37,584 bases of DNA, taken from assembly GCA_946409435.1 (NCBI GenBank), contig CAMJWJ010000009.1, positions 1-37,584 of the forward strand, given 5' to 3'. Of the stretch, positions 27,973 through 37,584 are shown one piece after another (the stretch's first letter is position 1; the number at the start of each line of letters is the position of its first letter). The position numbers and the translations under genes are program-made. A model generated the notes under the pieces. It did not search any database. It saw only the letters and a list, made by a program, of their open reading frames with translations, and was not told the origin of the DNA. The stretch comes from an uncultured Prevotella sp. GTDB lineage: Bacteria; Bacteroidota; Bacteroidia; Bacteroidales; Bacteroidaceae.

Positions 27973-30714
27973 TTATTTCTTAAACTGCCACCAGTCCAGA
28001 CGAATGTCGCCCTGCGTCTTGCCGAAGCAGATGTACAGGTCGTGGACACCTGTGGCTCCAATGACTTTAGTAGAGAAGGTGCGGTATTTGTCAACGCTGC
28101 CCGTTGTCTTGATGACGGCTGTGCCGACGACGGGACCGTCTTCGCTGTCGAGGTGCAGCGTGACGTCAGCACCGCCCATGGCAGCGGCAGTGATCGAGAA
28201 CTGTCGGGCACCTTCGGCGAAGTCTACACCGCGCAGCCGGATATATTCACCGTCGTTCACGTCGTAGATATACATGTTGCGCTTACCTGTAGATGCCGGC
28301 ATGTCGTTAACGACCCCCGTATTGGCAATGCCCATCTTGGCAGACTTCAGTCCGTAGCCCCAGTTCATGGTTTCGGCCTCTACGCGCCGGTATGGATTCA
28401 GCCAGTGTAGTTGCTGCATGGGCTGCTGGTCCAACCAATAGGGGACTTCCTGTATGGTGCCGTCAGCATTGTAGGTCATCTCCGTAGCCGATACGGAACG
28501 GCGCTCATGGTGCACAAAGGTCTCAAGGTGCATCAGGTCGTAGTTCTGTCCGAAGACATACGAATGGCCTTTGAAGTCACAGATGCCAGGATGATTGCCT
28601 CGATCACGTGGTGTAGGCTTCATGATGTAGCCCTTCCATTCCCATGGTCCTGTAGGCTTGTCGCTCATGGCATAGCCCAAGGCCTCGGGGCAGCAGGTCG
28701 AGGCAAAGCCGAGATAATAGTGGCCGTTGCGCTTGTAGAACCATGGGCCTTCCTGGTAATTGGGTATGTGTGGCAGCTGTGTGACGCCTGTCTTCAGCGA
28801 TGTCATGTCGTCGTTCAGCTTAGCCCAGTAGGTGTGTGGGTTGCCCCAGTACATGTATGCCTGCCCGTCATCGTCGGTGTAGACACTGGGGTCGATGTCG
28901 TTCCAATGCTCCTTCTGCCACACGAGTGGCTCGCTGAGCGGGTCCTTGAACGGCCCGTAGGGTGAGTCGCTGACCAGTACGCCGATGCCATGTCCGTGCA
29001 GTGGGGCATAGAGGTAGTACTTGCCGTTGCGTTCGACGGTCTGTATGGCCCATGCTCCATTCTCGCGGCTACGCCAGGTGAAGTCCTTCAGCGATGCCAC
29101 GGCACCATGCTCAGTCCAATTCACCATGTCGGTAGTCGACCAAAGGAGCCAGTCGTACATGAAGAATCCTGCCGACGATTTCTCGTTCACGTCGGGGATG
29201 TCCTCCGGTGAGGCATCGTGTGACGTATATAAATATAAGGTGTCGCCTACGACTAACGGCGACGGGTCGGCGGTGTACTTCGTCTGGAAGAGTGGCATGT
29301 TCACCTGTTCCAGTCCGCGCATCTCCCACCAGTCGAAGTTAAACAGCTTGGGACCTTTGCGCCCCTTGAAGGCGAAATACAGGTCGTGCGTGCCAGTGGT
29401 GATGGCGGTCAGATCGAGTGTCAGTGTCTGCCACTTCTCCCAGCCGCCCGTAGCGGGCACGTTGAGTGTGCCGAGGAGTTTCCCTGCAAGACTGTCTATG
29501 CGTATCTCTATCTGTCCGCCACGCAGTCCGCTGGCCACGCGGGCTGTGAATGTACGTGGCAGCTTGTTGCCGAAGATCACGTTCTGCAGCTTGATGTAGT
29601 CACCATTGTGGATGTCACTGACATAGACTCCCACCTCGTCGTTCTGCTCTGTCTTCACACCGTGCGAAAAGGCCATTGTCTCGGCCTCTACCTTGCGGAA
29701 GGGGTTGAACGTGGCGACAGGCTTCACACCCTCGTCGGTCGGCATGATGGTGGGGAAGCTTCCGTCAGCATTGTATTGGAACTCCTCGACAGCCACGCTG
29801 CGTCCGAAGCCTCCGCCGTTAGGCAGTTTGCCTGTGTGGTAGAAGAAGTAGCTATGCCCTTTGTAGTCAGCAACGCCGCAGTGGTTGGTAAACGAGTTGG
29901 TGTTGCAGAGCGGCATCACCTCGCCGGCATACGTCCACGGTCCGGTGGGGTGGGGCGCTGTGCTGTAGGAGATATGCTCTGGTACGCCGCCGGCAGCGTA
30001 GAGCAATGCGTAGCGGCGGTTGTTTCCTGCTTTTCCTTTCTCGTTTTTCATCTTCATCAGCCATGGTCCCTCTACATACGAGTCCTTGTACTGCTTGCCT
30101 TGCTCGCGCTTGCTCATGATGGGACCTCCGAAAGCTTCCTCGGTCATGTCGAGACGGCCCAGCTCACCACTGTATGATATCATGTCACGGTTCAGCTTCA
30201 GGTAGTAGCATTGCGGATTTCCCCACATCAGCCATGCCTGCCCGTCGTCGTCGATCATCACCGTGGGGTCGATGTGATCCCACGAGCCGTTCTCAAACAG
30301 TGGTTTGCCGATGGCGTCGCGGAAGGGACCAGTAGGCGAGTCGCTGACGGCCACGCCGATGGCCATGCCATTCGACAGTTTCGAGTGTGCACAAATGTAC
30401 CAGTAGAATTTGCCGTCGCGCTCGATGGTCTGCGACGCCCATGCCCTGTCGTCGGCCCATGAAAAACTCTCCAGTGCCAGCGGTGAGCCGTGGTCCTGCC
30501 AGTTTACCATGTCTTGTGTGGAATAGACGCGCCACTCTTGCATCCAGAAGAAGTCTGCACCGTCTTCGTCGTGTCCGGTGTACACGTACATCGTGCCGTC
30601 GTGCACCATGGGTGCAGGGTCGCTGGTAAACCATGTCTGTACAAACGGATTCTGAGCCATGCCACCTGCTACATTGCCTAAGGCGGCGAATAGAAGCAAT
30701 AGTTTTTTCATCAT
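27973..30714 (-). CDS. Double-catalytic GH43-CBM6-GH43-CBM6 protein
   Basis: Two GH43 starts (VQTWFTSDPAPMVHDGTMYVYTGHDEDG; FQTKYTADPSPLVVGDTLYLYTSHDASP) and two CBM6-like segments (RKVEAETMAFSHGVKTE; RRVEAETMNWGYGLKSA). Confidence 0.92.
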   Translation of the reverse strand: MMKKLLLLFAALGNVAGGMAQNPFVQTWFTSDPAPMVHDGTMYVYTGHDEDGADFFWMQEWRVYSTQDMVNWQDHGSPLALESFSWADDRAWASQTIERDGKFYWYICAHSKLSNGMAIGVAVSDSPTGPFRDAIGKPLFENGSWDHIDPTVMIDDDGQAWLMWGNPQCYYLKLNRDMISYSGELGRLDMTEEAFGGPIMSKREQGKQYKDSYVEGPWLMKMKNEKGKAGNNRRYALLYAAGGVPEHISYSTAPHPTGPWTYAGEVMPLCNTNSFTNHCGVADYKGHSYFFYHTGKLPNGGGFGRSVAVEEFQYNADGSFPTIMPTDEGVKPVATFNPFRKVEAETMAFSHGVKTEQNDEVGVYVSDIHNGDYIKLQNVIFGNKLPRTFTARVASGLRGGQIEIRIDSLAGKLLGTLNVPATGGWEKWQTLTLDLTAITTGTHDLYFAFKGRKGPKLFNFDWWEMRGLEQVNMPLFQTKYTADPSPLVVGDTLYLYTSHDASPEDIPDVNEKSSAGFFMYDWLLWSTTDMVNWTEHGAVASLKDFTWRSRENGAWAIQTVERNGKYYLYAPLHGHGIGVLVSDSPYGPFKDPLSEPLVWQKEHWNDIDPSVYTDDDGQAYMYWGNPHTYWAKLNDDMTSLKTGVTQLPHIPNYQEGPWFYKRNGHYYLGFASTCCPEALGYAMSDKPTGPWEWKGYIMKPTPRDRGNHPGICDFKGHSYVFGQNYDLMHLETFVHHERRSVSATEMTYNADGTIQEVPYWLDQQPMQQLHWLNPYRRVEAETMNWGYGLKSAKMGIANTGVVNDMPASTGKRNMYIYDVNDGEYIRLRGVDFAEGARQFSITAAAMGGADVTLHLDSEDGPVVGTAVIKTTGSVDKYRTFSTKVIGATGVHDLYICFGKTQGDIRLDWWQFKK

Positions 30715-30759
30715 TATTGAAAGGAATGCTGTTTAGTTTGCTAATAGAAATACTGCTTG

Positions 30760-30767
30760 CAAAGATA
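30760..30767 (-). promoter_or_regulatory. -7 box TATCTTTG upstream of the GH43 gene run
   Basis: Reverse complement of CAAAGATA, about 46 nt upstream of the ATG at 30714. Confidence 0.6.
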
Positions 30768-30863
30768 CGAATAATCCGTGAGACTGACATTGTGCCATGT
30801 CTCACGGACTTTTGATAGTGTTACAAAATGGTATTGAATAGTTGTTAAGTTATTATGTCGTGT

Positions 30864-33197
<2,334 letters not shown>

Positions 33198-33224
33198 TTA
33201 TTTGGTCATTTGTGGTAAAATGAT

Positions 33225-33232
33225 TACTTTTG
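33225..33232 (+). promoter_or_regulatory. -7 box TACTTTTG for isomerase-like gene
   Basis: TAnnTTTG match 22 nt upstream of the ATG at 33254. Confidence 0.55.
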
Positions 33233-33253
33233 CATAGACAAAACCTAATCATC

Positions 33254-34447
33254 ATGAATATTGCCATCTACACCCTGACATCAGAACTGCATGACGAGCA
33301 CGCCGTCAGTGCAGCAACCCAAGAATTTCTTGCCAGCCTCGGTGTCGACTACGACTTCCGCGGCAGTGACTACAGTGACTACGGCTCCCATGCCATTGAC
33401 CTTATCTATGTGCGTACGGGCGGAACTGAAGGTATCTTCAAAAGCCTGCTGCCACAATTGCAGAAGCAGTCTGCCGGGGCTATCCGACTGCTCACGTCGG
33501 GCAAGAGTAATTCCCTGGCGGCATCGCTTGAGATACTGTCGTACCTGCGGCAGCATGGCAAGCAGGGGGAGATAATCCATGGCTCGTCGGAGTACATAGG
33601 CCGACGGCTGCGGCTGTTGGAGCGCGTCGGTATGGCGCGCCGCCGGCTGGCAGGGTGCCGTCTTGGCATCGTCGGGCAGCCTTCCGACTGGCTCATTGCC
33701 AGCTATGCCAACCGCCAGACGGTGAAGTGGCGTTGCGGCATCGAACTGGTCGACATCCCTATGAGGCAGCTGACCGACGCCATAGCTGCCACTCCGGAAC
33801 CGGTCCCCGACATCACGGCTGATCAGGATGTTGTACGACAGTCACTGCCTGGCGCGTTCCGTATCTACGAGGCACTGAAGACCATCATCCGCCGTCACGA
33901 GTTGCAGGGCTTTACGCTGCGCTGTTTCGACCTGCTGACCAGTGTCCACAACACGGGGTGCATCGCGCTGGCCCGTCTCAACAGCGAGGGCTATGTGGCA
34001 GGCTGCGAGGGTGACGTGCCGGCCATGCTGTCGATGATGATTACCCGTGCGCTGACGGGCTGTTCCGGTTTTCAGGCTAACCCTGCCAGCATCAACCCCG
34101 AGACGGGCGATATCCTCTTTGCCCACTGCACCATCCCGTTCGACATGGTTGAGCGCTACGAGCTGGACACACATTTCGAGTCGGGCATCGGTGTCGGCGT
34201 TCGCGGCTACATGCAGGAAGGCCCCGTCACCATTTTCAAGGTGTCGGGTGACCTTGACCGTCACTTCATTGCCGAGGGCGAGCTGTTGCGCAACCAGGCT
34301 AAGCCCGACCTCTGCCGCACGCAGCAGGTCGTCAAATTGTGCGACCGCAGGCAGACGGACTACTTCCTGCACGAGCCGATAGGCAACCACCACATCATCA
34401 TACCAGGTCACCACCGTGAGCTGTTGGAGGAAATCATAAAGTGGTGA
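33254..34447 (+). CDS. L-fucose/L-arabinose isomerase-like protein
   Basis: DLIYVRTGGTEGIFKSLLP; LLTSGKSNSLAASLEILSYL; RLGIVGQPSDWLIAS. Family assignment from memory of similar proteins. Confidence 0.55.
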   Translation: MNIAIYTLTSELHDEHAVSAATQEFLASLGVDYDFRGSDYSDYGSHAIDLIYVRTGGTEGIFKSLLPQLQKQSAGAIRLLTSGKSNSLAASLEILSYLRQHGKQGEIIHGSSEYIGRRLRLLERVGMARRRLAGCRLGIVGQPSDWLIASYANRQTVKWRCGIELVDIPMRQLTDAIAATPEPVPDITADQDVVRQSLPGAFRIYEALKTIIRRHELQGFTLRCFDLLTSVHNTGCIALARLNSEGYVAGCEGDVPAMLSMMITRALTGCSGFQANPASINPETGDILFAHCTIPFDMVERYELDTHFESGIGVGVRGYMQEGPVTIFKVSGDLDRHFIAEGELLRNQAKPDLCRTQQVVKLCDRRQTDYFLHEPIGNHHIIIPGHHRELLEEIIKW

Positions 34448-34514
34448 GGGTAGGCAGCCAGACGTCCTGCCCCACACGCGCGCGCATACACGATAATGCA
34501 AAAAGAAGAAAAGA

Positions 34515-34729
34515 CCCCACACTCCCCACACTTCCCACACCTAAGGGCAGGCTTTGCCCCCTTGCCAAGTGGAATGTAGAGGACTCCGTGCTTCGCCGCC
34601 GACTTGGCCGAACCAGCACCTGTGGCCGTCAGAACCAGCACCTAACCCACACCCGACTCAGTGGCCACCAGCCCGCCTGTAAAAGGAGGAGACGGTTGTT
34701 AGGTGTGGGAAGTGTGGGGAGTGTGGGGT
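34515..34729. mobile_element. MITE-like element with perfect 31-bp terminal inverted repeats (9-nt internal periodicity)
   Basis: ACCCCACACTCCCCACACTTCCCACACCTAA (34515-34545) is the exact reverse complement of 34699-34729; no clear ORF or target-site duplication. Confidence 0.6.
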
Positions 34730-34800
34730 AAAAAGATTATATAGCAATTAATACGCATCCCGTTCGCATAGAAGCAATGCACTCTTCTCACTCTGACTGA

Positions 34801-34926
34801 GCTGAGAAGGCCACTCACTGAGCTGAGAAGGCCACTCACTGAGCTGAGTGGGCCACTCACTGAACTGAGAAGGCCACTCACTGAGCTGAGTGGGCCACTC
34901 ACTGAGCTGAGTGGGCCACTCACGGG
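34801..34926. repeat. Six 21-bp tandem repeats (GCTGAG[AA/TG]GGCCACTCACTGA)
   Basis: Units start at 34801, 34822, 34843, 34864, 34885, 34906; TG-type units form the palindrome TGAGTGG-G-CCACTCA. Confidence 0.95.
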
Positions 34927-34974
34927 AAGAAAAAAATGACAATAAAGGTTGCAGATCATAATAAATGTTGTATC

Positions 34975-35037
34975 TCTTTGCCTTCGCATTTGAAAACAAT
35001 TGAACCGATGGAAGTGCACAGGGAGTCAAGAACGATG
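34975..35037 (+). repeat. 63-bp direct repeat, copy 1 (promoter/leader)
   Basis: TCTTTGCCTTCGCATTTGAAAACAATTGAACCGATGGAAGTGCACAGGGAGTCAAGAACGATG, identical to 37261-37323. Confidence 0.97.
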
Positions 35038-35059
35038 TGTAATACAGAAACTTTAAAAG

Positions 35060-35083
35060 TGATCAGTAGAACCGACCCCGTGA
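35060..35083 (+). repeat. 24-bp inverted repeat, left arm
   Basis: TGATCAGTAGAACCGACCCCGTGA; reverse complement at 37195-37218 with one mismatch. Confidence 0.93.
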
Positions 35084-35158
35084 TTGCGTGGCAGGAATAG
35101 ACCAATCGTCGCCCGTTTAACTTTTCTTTATTTTTTTTTTTTGAAATTAACGGCAGAT

Positions 35159-35172
35159 GTATTACCTTTGCA
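35159..35172 (+). promoter_or_regulatory. -7 box TACCTTTG (approximate position), with an upstream TTTG and T12 tract
   Basis: TTTTTTTTTTTTGAAATTAACGGCAGATGTATTACCTTTGC. Confidence 0.55.
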
Positions 35173-35248
35173 CGCTGAATTTGTGCAACGGACTTAACGA
35201 CGTATTCAGATAGATAATTTATTGACTAATAAAAAGTAAACAAAGCGT

Positions 35249-35383
35249 ATGAAGAAAATGAGACGAACGTATGTCCAACCGACCTCGGAGGTGGTTGAAC
35301 TGCATGTGACGAACCAACTGCTGGCCGGCAGCGTCCAAGCCAGAGTAAGTGACTACGGCGATGGTGGTGAAGAAGAATGGTAA
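35249..35383 (+). CDS. 44-aa small protein upstream of the fimbrillin-like lipoprotein (absent from the ORF track)
   Basis: MKKMRRTYVQPTSEVVELHVTNQLLAGSVQARVSDYGDGGEEEW, ATG to TAA, 19 nt before the next start. Confidence 0.65.
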   Translation: MKKMRRTYVQPTSEVVELHVTNQLLAGSVQARVSDYGDGGEEEW

Positions 35384-35402
35384 AAGTAAGGAGGAACGGA
35401 CA

Positions 35403-37022
35403 ATGAAAAAGATGATGACAAACATGAAGACTTTGGTGGCCCTGCTGATGGCGGGTGCTGCCGTTACGTCGTGTTCGAGCGACAACGAGATGGACAGCCC
35501 GAAGGCTCCGGCTGGCAAGACGTACACCATGACGGTGCAGGCCACGAAGGGCGGGGACGCCACGACCCGTGCGCTGACCGATGCCGGTAGTACGCTGACG
35601 GCCACGTGGGCCACTACGGAGAACGTCTATGTGAAGAAGGATGACACATGGGCTACAGGTACGCTGCAGCCACAGGCCGAAGGTGCGACCGCCACGCTGA
35701 AGGGCGAACTCTCGGGTGTGACCATCGATGCCGGAGATAAATTGACCATGCAGTTCCCCAAGTCGGGCGTCTTCACCTACGCAGGGCAGAAGGGTACGCT
35801 GGCCGACATTGCCGCCAACTTCGACTATGCTATAGTAGAAGATGTTACGGTATCATCGGTCGACGGCGGCAACATCACGACGGATGATGTCACTTTCCAG
35901 CACCAGCAGGCCGTGGTGAAGTTCACGCTGCAGGACAAGGGCAACAGCAATGCTGCCATCAGTCCCTCGGCGCTGACCATCAACGACGGGACGAGCGACA
36001 TCGTGACGCTGACCAGCATACCCGCCGAGACTTATACCACCAACGGCGAGGGCGTGCTGTATGTCGCCTTGCCTGCCGTAAGCAGCAAGCCCATCACGCT
36101 GACTGCTACCGTGGGCTCAGACACCTACACCCTCACGACTTCCTCGGCCAAGAGCTTCGCCAACGGCAGCTTCTACCGCGTGACGGCGAAGATGGAGGGG
36201 CCAGAGGTGGCAGGCAGCTACTTCACCGCCAACTCAAGCGGTCTGAAGGTTGCATTCTCTCAGGGCAACCTGCAGGCCACCACAACCGACGGCGGTACAA
36301 ATTGGACATGGGCATTTGCCGAGCACCAGTGGGACTACGTCGGCAATGCCACCGCCAACACCAAGATCAACGGCAACGGCACCGTCTCTGCAAACGGCAC
36401 CGTCGACCTCTTCTACTGGAGCACCGCTAACACATACTACGGAATACATAACTCTACAGATATCAACACTTATTCCGGCGACTTTAAAGACTGGGGCACC
36501 CTGAGCATCAGCAACGGCGGTGGCTATACATGGCGCACGCTGACCAGTGCCGAATGGCAACACATCTTCAACGATCGCACGAGCGGCGTTACCGTCAACG
36601 GCACAACCGACGCCCGCTATACCCACGCTACCATCAATACCGACGGCACGGCAGTCAACGGTATGATTCTCTTCCCCGACGGCTGTAAGATAAAGGCAGG
36701 TTCTGCAACATGGGGCACCATTAACGGCATCAACCTTACCCAAACCAGCACATGGGCTGATGCCACCAAGTGTACCAAAGCTCAGTGGACTCACCTTGAG
36801 GAGTTAGGCTGTGTGTTCCTGCCGGCAGCCGGCAGCCGGAACGGTTCGGTGGTGAGCAGTGTGGGCACGCAGGGCGTCTACTGGTCTGCTACGCCTTCGT
36901 CTACCGACGGTAGGTACGCCTACCTCGTGGAATTCTTTCAGAACTCTCTAAATTCCACGCTCCACTACTGGCGGAACCACGCGCGCTCTGTCCGTCTGGT
37001 TCGCGACGTTCCAAGTAATTAA
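35403..37022 (+). CDS. Fimbrillin-like lipoprotein with C-terminal C-type-lectin/FISUMP-like domain (start trimmed)
   Basis: Lipobox MAGAAVTSCSSDNE; fimbrillin-like beta-rich region; C-term GVYWSATPSSTDGRYAYLVEFFQNSLNSTLHYWRNHARSVRLVRDVPSN. Confidence 0.75.
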   Translation: MKKMMTNMKTLVALLMAGAAVTSCSSDNEMDSPKAPAGKTYTMTVQATKGGDATTRALTDAGSTLTATWATTENVYVKKDDTWATGTLQPQAEGATATLKGELSGVTIDAGDKLTMQFPKSGVFTYAGQKGTLADIAANFDYAIVEDVTVSSVDGGNITTDDVTFQHQQAVVKFTLQDKGNSNAAISPSALTINDGTSDIVTLTSIPAETYTTNGEGVLYVALPAVSSKPITLTATVGSDTYTLTTSSAKSFANGSFYRVTAKMEGPEVAGSYFTANSSGLKVAFSQGNLQATTTDGGTNWTWAFAEHQWDYVGNATANTKINGNGTVSANGTVDLFYWSTANTYYGIHNSTDINTYSGDFKDWGTLSISNGGGYTWRTLTSAEWQHIFNDRTSGVTVNGTTDARYTHATINTDGTAVNGMILFPDGCKIKAGSATWGTINGINLTQTSTWADATKCTKAQWTHLEELGCVFLPAAGSRNGSVVSSVGTQGVYWSATPSSTDGRYAYLVEFFQNSLNSTLHYWRNHARSVRLVRDVPSN

Positions 37023-37109
37023 TACCTACTCCCCTCTCGCCCCGCACCGAAGCCTCGTGTGGGTCAGGGGATGCGGTTCTCTGATCTGCTCCCCAAAAGC
37101 TAAAAATAG

Positions 37110-37141
37110 AGAAACGGAAGTCAGTCACGGCTTCCGTTTCT
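37110..37141 (+). terminator. Hairpin downstream of the lipoprotein gene
   Basis: AGAAACGGAAG-TCAGTCACGG-CTTCCGTTTCT, 11-bp perfect stem. Confidence 0.65.
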
Positions 37142-37194
37142 TCGTTGGGTCAGGGGACTCTAATTTTTCGCTCTGATAGAATATATCAGCGGGA

Positions 37195-37218
37195 TCACGG
37201 GGTCGATTCTACTGATCA
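37195..37218 (-). repeat. 24-bp inverted repeat, right arm
   Basis: TCACGGGGTCGATTCTACTGATCA, reverse complement of 35060-35083 with one mismatch. Confidence 0.93.
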
Positions 37219-37260
37219 TTTTTTACATTGATAATTTGGATGTTCGAGAATAAGTTCGTA

Positions 37261-37323
37261 TCTTTGCCTTCGCATTTGAAAACAATTGAACCGATGGAAG
37301 TGCACAGGGAGTCAAGAACGATG
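37261..37323 (+). repeat. 63-bp direct repeat, copy 2 (promoter/leader)
   Basis: Identical to 34975-35037; here the -7 box reads TATCTTTG. Confidence 0.97.
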
Positions 37324-37433
37324 GGGAAAATCGGGGACGGTTCTGAATGATCCACTATAAATGAGACAAGAGTAATGAATAAGATAAAGTCAAGACATAT
37401 TGGGATTCTGATAGTTCTGTTGGGGATGCTCTT

Positions 37434-37464
37434 TGCTCACAAAGTGTCTGACACTTTGTGAGCA
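37434..37464. repeat. Perfect 15-bp inverted repeat with 1-nt centre
   Basis: TGCTCACAAAGTGTC-T-GACACTTTGTGAGCA. Confidence 0.95.
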
Positions 37465-37470
37465 TAATTA

Positions 37471-37533
37471 TTTTCGGTAATTTGGCTGGATATTTTTCGG
37501 TAATTTGGCTTGTTCCCGTTCGGTGCTTTGGCT
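37471..37533 (+). repeat. Two exact 17-bp direct repeats plus a degenerate third copy
   Basis: TTTTCGGTAATTTGGCT at 37471-37487 and 37494-37510; TTCGGTGCTTTGGCT at 37519-37533. Confidence 0.9.
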
Positions 37534-37584
37534 GCTCTTGCTGATATATGCCCTCTGGAAAAGCGACAGACCCTATAGCGAAGA

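Noticed and set aside
29386-30177. 263-aa plus-strand ORF inside the double GH43 gene
   Set aside because: Antisense shadow of a well-supported GH43 domain.
34801-34926. CRISPR-like array
   Set aside because: Repeats are contiguous with no unique spacers and no cas genes are present.
34699-35019. 106-aa minus ORF with SGPLSSV repeats
   Set aside because: Open only because the 21-bp tandem array has a period divisible by three; no independent coding evidence.

Overview
The window looks chromosomal and Bacteroidetes/Prevotella-like, judging by TAnnTTTG -7 boxes, TamB-TamL, GH43/GH10-CE1 xylanases and fimbrillin-type lipoproteins. All assignments come from reading the sequence; no database search was run. 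Left part (1-12.9 kb): partial tRNA-Met(CAT), TetR regulator, FabG, RluA-type pseudouridine synthase, TamB-TamL pair, TlpA/thioredoxin-like protein, Gfo/Idh/MocA oxidoreductase. Next (about 12.9-16.4 kb) is an AT-rich island with a LicD-type gene and a compact putative type II restriction-modification system: a DPPY methyltransferase converging on a PD-(D/E)xK-like protein and an XRE regulator. The XRE promoter carries a perfect 17-bp inverted repeat. Then come a TPR/SpoIIE phosphatase, ComF, RecX, PrmC and an SLC13 transporter, followed by a minus-strand xylan-degradation cluster (four GH43 proteins, one a double GH43-CBM6 fusion, plus GH10-CE1) and a divergent fucose-isomerase-like gene. The right end (34.4-37.6 kb) is repeat-rich: a MITE-like element with perfect 31-bp inverted repeats, six 21-bp tandem repeats, a 63-bp direct duplication of a promoter/leader, and 24-bp inverted repeats. 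The duplication and inverted repeats bracket a 44-aa small ORF and a fimbrillin-like lipoprotein whose C-terminus resembles a C-type-lectin / diversity-generating-retroelement variable domain. A further pattern is a dispersed class of degenerate 7-nt tandem arrays, related in form but different in sequence. They occur five times, two of them inside or extending conserved genes (rluA-like, prmC), and there is a related 8-nt array.
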